Shown here: positions 1-10,500 of the stretch, in pieces
Position numbering within the stretch: the stretch's first letter is position 1
How the letters are laid out: each line of letters opens with the position of its first letter
Origin: Druceiella hillmani
Taxonomy: Eukaryota; Arthropoda; Insecta; Lepidoptera; Hepialidae
Length of the DNA stretch: 64,000 bases
Direction: 5' to 3'
NCBI GenBank assembly: GCA_039881145.1
Contig: JAYKKI010000029.1
Coordinates: 26,640,001-26,704,000, forward strand
Translations under genes and position numbers: made by a program
The notes under the pieces: generated by a model
Seen by the model: only the letters and a program-made list of their open reading frames with translations
What the model was told of the DNA's origin: nothing
The model's database searches: none

Positions 1-2507
1 ACGAATTACATTTGAATTGAGTGTAATTAACTCTCAATTTCAAATGCAATTACTCAAAAATATATCTCAGATTATGTTATTTAAACAATAAATAATAAAT
101 ATGTCTTAGATTATGTTTACATCTACAAAAAATAATTTCGGCCAAAATTAAATATTAATATAATAATTCGCAACGATGTGACTATCTACTGTAATTGTCC
201 TTAACTACTTCTTCAGAATTTTGGAGATTTGGCGCTTTTATTTATATTTATTAGTGAACAATGACTATAATTTATATTCAGCTACTTCTTTTGCCACAAA
301 ATAAGATGTTTGAACAAAAATACCCAAAGCTAAACAATAAATAAAACTAAAGACAAATAATGTTCATTAGACGATTGTTAATTGTGGAAAGATAAATAAT
401 TTATTTTATTACGGATTTTACTGAATGTATTGGTTAAAGTTAATTACAACCGTAAATGTATAATTACCTTGTTGAAGCATAAACTGCAAACAATGTATTA
501 TTGACATTGCTGACCAAGGTTGCATTTAAGTTATGTAGTGTTGTGCATTGTCGTAAAAACAATATGCACTTTTTAATATAGCTCTGATGCTCATGTTGCA
601 TCTTGTGATTTCGATTTTCCATCTTCATTTTTCATCTATAATTTTGGCCATATGCAGTTTTCTTCCCTGCAATTGCTCTTTCATCGAATTAATATTCTTT
701 ATCGTATCATATTTGATTCTGGTCTAAGCTTTATTCTTGAGAGTTTGTGAGCTTTGTTTTTTTCTTAATAGTATATTCTTAGACACTATACTCGAGTAAC
801 TACAATATTTTAATTAATGTTACATTAGTGACATCTTTGTACTTTATTTTGAAATTTCATATTTCTTTGTGTATTTGGTCAATTGTTGAAGTAAAAAATT
901 ATCTAAATATAGAGGTAGAAAGGGATTATGTTTATATAATTAGTCTATCGAATTATCAATTCATTTTAAAAACAATACATCGTCCATCAATAGGTTACAC
1001 GGTGCCGAAAATGCTGCAAGAAGTATATATTTTTAACCGGTCTGGTACGTTGTAGTTTCTAATAGCTTGATATTAATTCAATGGGCTCATATTCAAAATA
1101 TTGCCATATTTTTACAACATCCCTAACACCATCTGGAGCGCTTTTGCTTAGTTTCCCTAAAAGCATTTAAGGATTACAGCGAGCTCGAGTGCTTTGTGCC
1201 GTTGAAAACTTTACATGTTGTTGTTAATGGCAAATTATTTCCTACATATTATAAAAGTTTTTTTTATTATTTCGTTTATATTACTTTTAAATATTATTTT
1301 CGGTGAAGAAGGTATCTATAGAAAATAAAACAGCTCTCAGTGATGATGGATCTGGGAACATTTTCAATTACAGACAAAGAAGGAAGAAATTCAGGCTAAA
1401 AGAGGTCAAAGAGCAGTTCTAATTGAAATGATATACATCTCTGTAAGAGATTCATTCGAGTGGAGTGACAGAATCACTCGTACGATGTTCATGCAGAAAC
1501 GGAGCTCAAATAAACGGTTTTGGCGGAACTTCTTCAATGATAACTTGGAATTTATCCATATGTGACGAAATTCTTGGAATAATGATACATAAACAGTTTG
1601 TTATCTCGAGTCAATATTCGTTTACTTATTAAAATTATAACACTAGGATCATTTTTATAATCACTTCTTTGTCTAAGAATCTATGTTTGCATACTTTAAA
1701 CATCTTCAATCAGTATAACTAAAATAAAATCTTGAAAGGGCTGTACTCACTGATCATTATGCTTAACGTACTTATACTGAAACGATAATTTACAATATAC
1801 AGTTTGTTTTTTCATGGCCGTTGAATAAAAGCTTAATTTATTTAAGTTAATGGTTAATTTTAAATTGAATGGGAATTAATGAAAATTACCTTACAAAAGC
1901 ATAAAAAGTTAGCCCTAAAAAGTGAGATAAAATCAGCCAATATCTTGTATTGTTAAGAGAAGTATAGATAACTGAGCTAGAGTTTTGTGTCTAGATTTTT
2001 TAATATAACATCTGTCATAGCATTGAACTTGGCAGCGATAAATGCTTATCTTTTTAACTTTGCCACATAAGATCTAGAAATATTTTCTCTTTTCATAACT
2101 CTGGTTGTTATGGCGATAAGTATTTGAAAGTTACTCAATTATAATGTTTAATAAATCTAACTGTTAAACTTTAACTCAATAATCTAGGTTTCTCTGCAAT
2201 GCTCTGGAAGAACATGGCAGTTTTTTTCACACTAATTTTCACCTTTTTTAAAGTTTGCTGACTGACACGGATGCGATATTATTAATCTTTTATCTAGATT
2301 TTTTTCATTTGTTCTTTTTTTACCAGGCAATTCAGCATATTAGATTTTAGCAAACCCATTAACGATGTTTATTTTAAGACGACGTTTTTTTTAAATTCCA
2401 TTGGAAGAAAATCATGCCTTTTTATTGGTTGTCTAAAACGATAGCTGATTTTTGCGATCGAAATAAACTAATGGAAGCCATCATGCTTCTTCACCCTAGA
2501 AAATACG
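1..2507. other. AT-rich spacer, no gene seen
   Basis: No recognisable gene. An imperfect palindrome lies at about 5-53 (aattacatttgaa facing ttcaaatgcaatt). The stretch 1320-1560 has a slightly more coding-like base composition and short open frames on the plus strand, but I recognise no family. The 75-codon frame at 828-1055 uses a non-ATG start and looks like chance. Confidence 0.6.
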
Positions 2508-2762
2508 TTAAAACTTAATCGAGAAAACAACAGACCTAACATCAGTTAGGATATTATTGAGAATATTCCCTGACTCGTCTATAGTATTTGCCAAACATAA
2601 AGGGTATTGCAATGAATTGATGTAGGCTCTATTGATGAACTTGAAATTTGCCTTGAAGGATTCCAATTCGTGCACCAAGCCATGATTATTATTGATGATT
2701 GCTTTTCTAGCCTCATTACTGTTAGGGTACCATTTAACATTCTCGCATAAATTGACTTATGC
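2508..2762 (-). pseudogene. transposase-like coding relic (hAT-like, uncertain)
   Basis: About 84 codons stay open on the minus strand without any ATG start, ending at a TAA at 2508-2510. The translation contains KWYPNSNEARKAI, then NGLVHELESFK without its first residues certain, then YPLCLANTIDESG. It has balanced amino-acid use unlike the AT-driven chance frames around it. After the stop (about 2450-2500) a shifted frame gives WLPLVYFDRKN, which suggests the protein once ran on. The pattern reminds me of proteins related to hAT transposases, but no catalytic motif or zinc finger is visible, so the family is not settled. No terminal repeats or splice sites were found. It is most likely a decayed transposon gene. 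Confidence 0.3.
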
Positions 2763-2770
2763 CGGCGCAA

Positions 2771-4820
2771 AACATTATAACGCCCGCTAAATACGTAAAT
2801 ATCATAAGGATTTTTAACGTCACTGCGTAATCAAACATCCTATAAAACCATCAGTATTACCATCAAATCGACCCCTTAGTATGCGGTTCTCAAATATTTT
2901 AAACGCGTACACTTAGATTGGCACTGACTAAAAACCTGGAACAGTACTGAGTATATAATTTCGGCTTTAGTATAACTTTAATCAAGTTCGTTACAAGTAA
3001 TAAACCTAAAGGTTTGCCCTAGAAGTATACTCAGTATATCCGTACATAAAATAGCAAAAAAGAAGAAATAAATATTGCGCATTATCTGGCATCTAAGTTA
3101 GCCTTTGAGTAATAAGTTGACTATCACAAAGGTCTGAAAACTTAGTTACTTCCTCGATATAAGTTTCCATAATAAATAAGTGTTTTTACATACACACTTG
3201 CTTTTATAACATACAAAATATATTAGGTATGAGAAGAAACATTATTAGGTTTCCGCACACACTTAGGCATATATAAACATTTATATGTGTATAATAATTA
3301 TATTTTTACACAAATAGTAATATTACTTTTCGCCATGTAAATATTCGCCTGTGTAAGGTAATATTAGAGAAATGAATGAAATTATTAACAAAAAAATGGA
3401 ATATTTTATTTCCCCCTTAGAAAATCAAAACTTTATTTTTATTTCCTACCGATAATGTATAGATTTTTAATTTTTTCTTTTATTGGTAACTTAAGCACCA
3501 CATACGTACAAATTTCAAGTTTTTTGCTCTTAAACAAGAGACCCACAGCAAGGAAATTGTTGTTTTTTTATTTCAAATATTTTGGAAAATACTACAGATA
3601 CAAATTTAATATTTTGGCCACGTTACAATCATCTTTCTACTTGCTAAAAAACGTCCGATTTCTAGAATTCACTGAAGCTGAGTTACGGGGGATACCAAAA
3701 TCGATGCGTGGCGATTCGTTTAAAGGATGCAGTGTTACAGTGTCTGGTAGTGTGGTTCGGAACTTCAGTGTTACACTCTCGCACATCCAGATGTCACTAT
3801 TATTTTATAAATAGTAGATTAAAAAAATAATTGTTAGGAAGGATTTACAAATGAAATCTGCACTCCATGTTCATAATCATGAGAATTTAATTACTACTGA
3901 TCCTATGACACATCTTAGTGGCGTATGATATTCAATTTTGTATGAATAACATCATGGAAGTTTATCTGTAGAACATATTATGAAGCTATATATACATAAA
4001 CCCCGCTTAAAATATCTTAACTTTACGGTCGACATAAACATAACACAAAGTAAGGGATTTTATTGTAACTTGGGTCAACTTAATTGCTTAATTTAACTGT
4101 AATAAAATAATCTATATGAATTATCCATATCCATCTGACCCATTCGTTAAAAGAATGACAAGCACATATCAACAAAGTTATTTTGATTAACTTTTTATAA
4201 TTGTTTTATTACAATCATCATGGTAGAAAATAGGAAAACTATAGCTATTATCGAATTAAAACTCTGCAGTCTATACTGAAACAATATTGCAATATCTCGT
4301 CTTTAATACCATCAAAGTTTAAGTGACAATAATAAGGAAACAAGGTTAAGTAAAACTACTTGTCAAAATGATTTCAGCGATGATGATGGAAATATTGACC
4401 TTAATTGAAGAACATTATGAAATTGCCTTTGATTTTGCATCTCGAGCATTTTGGTACATCAATCAGAAAATGAAAACATGGGTATAGCTAAAAATACAAT
4501 AAAGCGTGCCATAAATTCCTGCCTTCCTTCCGCCTGGAGCGATTGTGACACTTTAAATTTTAAAATCAGCCATCGAACGAATGAAATTCTATGAAAGACG
4601 AGCGCGCGTGATTGTTGCGAGCTGCGTGTGCACCTACGTGCGCGCGCGCGTTCATCCTGTGTTCGTGCGTACATGAAATAAATATAAATATTTTCTAAGA
4701 AGATATTAAACGAGTCTTCTTTCAGTAACGTGTATTCATCGAATATCATGTACCTACTAATCTGCGATCAAACCTATGTTTATTATAAACAGATACAAAT
4801 ATTATAGACAGCCTATATCT
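2771..4820. other. AT-rich spacer
   Basis: No gene recognised. The 119-codon frame at 3455-3814 is mostly AT-driven, but its end (3660-3780) is more GC-rich and repeats cagtgttaca. A short GC-rich pocket at 4598-4675 is made of gcgcgtg-like repeats, and the frame over it is an artefact. Confidence 0.5.
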
Positions 4821-5045
4821 TTAATTAAAACAAGTCGTTCTATATGATCTAGGGTCTACATGAATGTAAAAAAAATCCGTATCTGTAGTTAGATCAATGT
4901 TGGATGGAATATAGACTATATATGTAAGGGTTAAATGGTAAGGATCCCTTAGCAGTGGATCTCGACAATGGGTCATAGTTATTAAGTACTCATGAGACAA
5001 AACGTTATCTAGTAGCTGCCCGCACACTTTATCCCACTAGCATGT
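4821..5045 (-). pseudogene. LINE endonuclease C-terminal fragment (jockey/CR1 type)
   Basis: The minus strand encodes LLDNVLSHEYLITM, followed by CRDPLLRDPYHLTL. This matches the end of the apurinic-endonuclease domain of jockey-like non-LTR retrotransposons, where a LLDLVLTN block is followed by a PLV-x-D-x-YHPAL block. That domain nicks target DNA to prime reverse transcription. Only about 65 residues remain. The catalytic core upstream and the reverse transcriptase downstream are both absent. The upstream side (higher coordinates) abuts directly on a poly-A/TA tract. It is a dead fragment. The family call rests on the spacing of the two short motifs and is moderate. Confidence 0.4.
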
Positions 5046-5046
5046 T

Positions 5047-5072
5047 AAAAAAAAAAAAAAAAAAAAAATATA

Positions 5073-5120
<48 letters not shown>

Positions 5121-5130
5121 TGTGTGTGTG
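5047..5130. repeat. A22 + (TA)n + (TG)n microsatellite
   Basis: A run of 22 A at 5047-5068 is followed by an impure TA tract to about 5120 and a short TG tract. It borders the LINE endonuclease scrap on its upstream side. Confidence 0.95.
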
Positions 5131-6215
5131 AATATCACAAATATTGATAGAAAAATATCATTGGTTTTGTATTGTATGTAGATTACATTTAGACTGGAAG
5201 TTCGCAGATTATAAATTAATGGTGACAATCACCATCAATTCAAACTATTCAAGTTTATTGATATTACCATACAACAGCATACTTTGTTTCAACGATGAAG
5301 GAATTGGATAGCTTCTAGCGATAGCGATCATCTGTTAATTTATTTAGGTGTAAAAGTTCTTCATTGAATTTATTTTTCATCAGATCGATCACGACACAAT
5401 TTTTTTTAAAACAAGCCCAAATCTTAAAATTATTCAATCCGGTCTAACAAAATTTTTATACGCTATTTTAAAGGATTCAAATTCTGTTTGTTATTGGGAA
5501 TTGCATAGTTTTTAAAAAGTATCATGGATTCTAAATGGACAGAATTAGCATTGAGCTGTTATTCACATAATTTACTAAATAAAAATGATAGCTGTTGTTA
5601 TTTGTAACAGAATTATTATAAATAATGTTATTTTCATAAAAGTCCATAGTTTTTTATTTTCATTATAAATACGTATTATAAGCACGCATAAAAATATATT
5701 TTAACAAGAATATAAGTAATTAGCTGTTTATTAATTCCTAAGTTATTTTTTTATTTTATGTGGTATTTTGTTTTTGTCAACGAGATTTGTTTTGTCACCA
5801 TTTTGATTTTCAATTTATTTTCTATTAATAGTATCAAAGTGATTTGTTCTTGAGTAATTATTACTCTATTATATATTATTGATTTGTTCTTGAGTAAATC
5901 TTACTACTTTGAGTAATTATTACTCATTAATTGTTTCAATTATCGCGACCATTATTTAATATCAATATTTTTTATTAAGATCACCAATTTTCTTCTACTA
6001 GTAACATATAATTACTAAGAGGTATTAAGCATTCTGGTATGATAAATATGATAGAGAACCAAATCACATGTCGCCACCTTGTGAGATCCTCTCAGTTCAT
6101 GCAACGCGTTATGAGGGGAGGTTGTGAGAGGAATGAGATGTTTGTAATTCCAATAGTATAAAAAAGCTATTTTTACACTATAATTTCTTTTAAGTTGATC
6201 TTGATATCAATTATT
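5131..6215. other. AT-rich spacer with a short duplicated motif
   Basis: No gene. The sequence gatttgttcttgagtaa occurs at 5841-5857 and 5881-5897, and the near-palindrome gagtaattattactc occurs at 5852-5866 and 5911-5925. A purine-rich patch around 6060-6140 is unremarkable. Confidence 0.6.
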
Positions 6216-6576
6216 ATTTATGTATACCCCTGAAAACTATTGTTTCTATTTGTCCCCGATGTGAAACAAAATTGTCTGCTTTCCCTCTTCATCATCGTGA
6301 ATTTTCTTTTCCACTGAGCTCCCATTTCAAATATGGAAAAATAGTAATCGCCGGGATCTAAGTCCACACCATGAGGTATACTAGAAATATGATCCACCCC
6401 TGTGAAGAGCAACAAATCGAAATATTGCACTTGTGATTTCTTTTTTTTTTCCTTTTTCCTTTAACTTTCTTAGCAGTCTCATCTACTTTCTTCTTCTTTT
6501 TGTTGGTCTGTTCTTCGACCAAAGCATTTTCCTGAGATGTAGTTCCACTTCGAGTTTTCCGCTTTTATGTCCTCAT
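6216..6576 (-). pseudogene. lysine-rich coding relic, family unknown
   Basis: Reading the minus strand from an ATG at 6574-6576, M-R-T is followed at once by a stop. The same frame then continues as KRKTRSGTTSQENALVEEQ and a strongly basic run (five K, then KKVKGKRKKK). A one-base shift leads into a 70-residue open frame (6218-6430) reading VQYFDLLLFTGVDHISSIPH, then VDLDPGDYYFSIFEMGAQWK. The basic block followed by a mixed globular-looking part is unlike random AT-rich translation, so I think this was once coding. It could be a processed pseudogene of a nuclear protein or part of a transposon. I do not recognise it and assign no function. Confidence 0.3.
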
Positions 6577-6899
6577 TCTGTCAATGATAATAATACCGTT
6601 TAAAATAACAGGTCCAAAAGTATTTTATTTCATTCGTAAGTGCTCACGTAAACACAAAACAATATTACAACGATAAAGGTCGCTTGGGGGTTGGTTGTGC
6701 CGCGGCACAAGTAGCCCCACATGAAAGGCACATTTACCCCGTTTATAAGACTATGATATTTTGTCTCACATTTAAAAATCACTCGGCGCATAGCATTAAA
6801 ATTGCACTGCTTAATAATCCAAGATAAATAATAAACATTTTGCAAAAACTTCCAAATTAAAAGCACGAATAATGCTAGCGCGAGACCAAAAAGTATTAA
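6577..6899. other. spacer, no gene seen
   Basis: Nothing convincing. A 78-codon minus-strand frame at 6630-6866 has no recognisable motif. Confidence 0.5.
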
Positions 6900-7140
6900 A
6901 ATGAAAATATTTATTTACGTGGCACTGGAGGACCCTTACGTACACTGCTACTCGGTCCGTGCCGCTAGCGCAACTAAAATGGCCGCCGCGTGAGCCGAAC
7001 TGTCAGGCATTACGCGACGTAATATGATCGTATATCCATCATTTTCTGTTTTCGGCACATCTGCGTCGGTACAACCTACCCCCGGCACTTTCAGACCCGC
7101 TCTCCCCTACGCCTTTAAGTTCAGATCCAAAGTGATAAAC
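6900..7140. promoter_or_regulatory. GC-rich non-repetitive patch, candidate regulatory element
   Basis: This patch is markedly richer in G+C and CpG than its surroundings (for example atggccgccgcgtgagccg and cattacgcgacgtaat). It contains no simple repeat and no long reading frame. Such patches in AT-rich insect DNA are often promoters or conserved enhancers, but they can also be old transposon remnants. No TATA box or initiator is clear. Confidence 0.25.
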
Positions 7141-8976
7141 CCAAGATTTATCCCCACTTACCATTCCACAGATTTCTGGATCTTTTCCTTTGCATAAAGG
7201 TTGCTAGTTTCTCTATCACGATTTGAAGGAACATAATTTATATTAGCCGTATGTATCATTGGGTATAAATATGTTTTTTATATTTATACCATTGATGTAA
7301 ATTATTTTTTATCTTAAACTTAATTCCTTTCAGCATATTAAAAAAACATGATTTCTTTACAAAATCAATTATACAGATAAAAAGCTTTCTTTCTTACATA
7401 AGTTTACAGACAGGAAAATACTTTTTTTATGATGTTGTCGTGCAATATCTATTTTTTTTCGATAAGGTTAGGTTTGAATTGAATTATAGATTGGAAATTG
7501 GTTTGACCTGTCTTAGAAGGCATCCACAATTTTTTCCATAGCGTTTACCTGTTCTTTAAATTACATTTCTTATGATTTCACATAGTACTTATGATGTCCC
7601 TCCAGGTTGCTATAATAATAGAGTGGAAAAAATAAAATGTTAAACACATAAACGCTTCCTAAATTATTTAGATGATAATGGTATTTAAAATGGTAGAAAA
7701 CTAATCGATTTCACTAGCTGAAAGTACTATTTGTAAATTATTAGTTGTAGGTAGGGGTTTTAAAGCTATAGTATTCAAACATTATATTACCTTATTAATT
7801 ATGAAACGTTGTAAATGTTGTGTTATAAAAGTTTGACAATTCCTACTCATCGATATAATATGATTGTGATACCGGCTAGCAGAAATACTATAGAGTATAT
7901 TAATTAAAATAACATATCGTTACCAATAATGATATAATTTAATAGATAGATTTGACTATTTTACTTATAAACCACAAACTTGTTATTTTTACTCCCAGAT
8001 TCAAATGTTTAATCAGAACGAGTTGAAGATATGCTTCTTTTTCTGTCTTTCATGTATGTTTTATTTTTCTATTATATTAGTAATTTAATTGAATAAATTA
8101 GTTCTTCCTAAATATTCTATGATTTAAATAATTTTTTACGTATATTATTTTGTGAATATATTTATTTCTATTGGAAATATCTTTCTTATACGATCACATT
8201 GATCAATAGATAAACTTTGATATATTATAGGTGTAACAGATATTTATACATTTTATCTGTATGATACAGTAAGTAATACTGTAGTATCAGTGCAGTGTAA
8301 GTATAACGTATGGCATTAGAAAAAAGACGCCATTACACCTGTACTAGAAGTACAACTCCGTATTTCAAGTAACTCATGAGAATTAAGGTAGGATAATATG
8401 AGTAGAATGCACCCACTTTGCTTTGCTGGACTTGATTGCCAGATTAGAATTGACCGATGGTACCACGGGGGCTTCAACTATTATCTGTTATTAAAAATGT
8501 ATTACCGTCATCTACATCATTGATGTGTAGTTGTTACATGAGTTCTAAAATAAGTCGGATGTAAATGATAATTCTGAGATTAAGAGCGTACTAAATTTTG
8601 GGAATAGCTTGCCCATCAAAATGTAAAATGGATTCTGTTGAGTTACTTGTTTTAAAACTTTAATTAGTTTTTATAATATTATGAAATTTAAATAGTATAT
8701 TATGAAATGAATAATATTATGAATTTTCAATAAAAAGTAGTCTCGTCGAACCATTCGTTTTCTTAGCAAAATCGATAACTTACCATAATACTATGAATAA
8801 CATTTATTATTGGGGGGGTCATGTAAAAGTAGTTTATTTAATGTCTTAAAATGTATTTTATATATAAGTAGTAAATAGTAAACAGGCTTGATTGAGAATT
8901 GATTTTTGTGGAACACCGATTTTCAGCAATGCAATAATAGGCAATATTCTTCATTTAAAAAAAGTTACAAAAGAAA
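7141..8976. other. AT-rich spacer
   Basis: No gene, RNA gene or repeat that I can support. A small GC-richer piece at 8400-8485 is unrecognised. Confidence 0.6.
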
Positions 8977-9201
8977 ATTAGTATGGATTGTGGTCTCCTC
9001 TAATTAGTATGGATTGTGGTCTCCTCTAATTAGTATGGATTGTGGTCTCCTCTAATTAGTATGGATTGTGGTCTCCTCTAATTAGTATGGATTGTGGTCT
9101 CCTCTAATTAGTATGGATTGTGGTCTCCTCTAATTAGTATGGATTGTGGTCTCCTCTAATTAGTATGGATTGTGGTCCCCTCTAATTAGTATGGATTGTG
9201 G
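8977..9201 (+). repeat. 26-bp tandem repeat, 8.7 copies
   Basis: The unit begins attagtatggattgtgg and ends tctcctcta (26 bp). Copies start at 8977, 9003, 9029, 9055, 9081, 9107, 9133 and 9159, and a partial copy ends at 9201. All copies are identical except one T-to-C change in the eighth (gtcccctcta). Near-identity implies recent expansion. There are no unique spacers, so it is not a CRISPR array. A short duplication, cttcgtagcatg, follows at 9218-9243. Confidence 0.97.
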
Positions 9202-9254
9202 AAATGACTGCGGCAATTCTTCGTAGCATGCTCTTCGTAGCATGAGGTTTTTGA

Positions 9255-9490
9255 TGATTTCTACATACCTATTCTCACGTAATACCTGTTTTCAATCCTC
9301 GGATGTCCCGCGATGCTTAGCTTATGTCGTTTTAGAATGTCCCACAGATGTTTAATAGGATCAAGATCGGGACTTCGTTCTGGCCTATCTAAAAGTCGAA
9401 TACCGACTTCAGTCACTTTTCCTGCTCGATATGCTCGAGCGTTATCGTTCATGGAGACAGCACCAGCGGGCTAGTGCTGATTCTGTGAAA
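9255..9490 (-). pseudogene. Tc1/mariner-family transposase C-terminal relic
   Basis: The minus strand encodes NDNARAYRAG, then RSPDLDPIKHLWDILKR. These match the second catalytic aspartate region (QDNARPH) and the SPDLNPIEHLWD block of Tc1-like transposases, which cut and paste DNA with a DDE/D triad. The final acidic residue of the triad appears as K in PIKHLW, and about four residues are missing between the two motifs. A stop (QH*PAG) interrupts the frame just upstream at about 9470. No terminal repeat was identified. The relic lies directly beside the 26-bp tandem array. It is inactive. Confidence 0.75.
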
Positions 9491-9909
9491 GGAATTAGAA
9501 TTTTTCTGATGTATCTTTGTATATTCAGAAAGCCACTTTCCACAAAAACTAATTCTGTACGATCTTCAGAATTTATACACAACAGAGCGTCCGCCGTAAG
9601 GGGTCATTTCGAAGCATACGTTTGCTTAATGCTTTTCAGTTCTTCTGTGCTCTTTGCGACTTCGCTTCTCAAAACTTGATTTTGCAATACGGTGGCAACG
9701 AAATGCATAGAAGCAGTCTCCTCTTCGGTAGTGGATATAAACTTCCAGAAGTTTATTTGTGATAGTACAAAGGCTAAGACTTACATCTCTCAGTTCTTCG
9801 AGACTGTTTTAAATATTTGTGCAGGGTGACTTCCGATTTCGTAAAGCTTGGCTCAAAATATATCGATCGTCCCTAGGCTCAGTGTACCGTTTTCTTTCCG
9901 GCCATGGTC

Positions 9910-10012
9910 TTTTTAATAAGCAGACAAATATTTCTGATTATCGGAATGCATATAATATCTCTTTTTTAAGATTTCCCTAGATGTAAAAATTGTTTTAGGT
10001 GCCCGTTTCTTA
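9910..10012 (+). repeat. dispersed repeat D, copy 1
   Basis: The segment with gacaaatatttctgattat, aatgcatataat and ggtgcccgttt recurs in diverged form at 16570-16675. It lies on the upstream side of the Tc1-like relic and may be part of that element's 5' region. Confidence 0.6.
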
Positions 10013-10500
10013 CACAGTAATGCAGATGCTGTTTATAAATATGTTATTGATTATAATAGCGCGGGGTTTTAAAATTTTCTTTAATCACGCATGGTATCTG
10101 CACGCAAGACGCGGGAAGGCGCGGATGCGCGGGCAAATGCCCTTGCAGAGCTTCCCGCATACTCGCTCCACGGAAAGGTCCTTTGTGTTATTTTTATTAT
10201 CATATAAAACACGTGTACATTTGATTCGTCAGGAAAATCGACACCGAGGGGTTTGTAATAGGTTTCATTTGATATCAGAGTTAAAGAGACGTCTTGCATA
10301 TGTACATATAAAAAACGGAGACGAAAATATTAATTATTTAAGTAATTTTGATGAAAAGAAATTAAAATTGCAAATGTTGTTCTATAAAACTTTTCCCCCG
10401 TTTATAATATGGTTTCTATTTAATTTTCATACTACGTATCGCTGTCGTTTATTTTCACTCAATACTTGTGACATATCTGAAAAACTATAACGAACATATC
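10013..10500. other. GC-rich patch with overlapping frames, unassigned
   Basis: A GC-rich core at 10080-10190 (gcgggaaggcgcggatgcgcggg) sits inside a 163-codon plus frame and a 72-codon minus frame. Neither shows a known domain. It may be a regulatory patch or a transposon remnant. Confidence 0.3.

Noticed and set aside
8977..9201. Possible CRISPR array
   Set aside because: The repeats are contiguous without unique spacers, and the DNA is animal-like. The same applies to 20864-21118.
9999..10490. 163-codon plus-strand frame
   Set aside because: It spans a GC-rich noncoding patch and AT-rich ends with no domain. The composition changes abruptly inside it.
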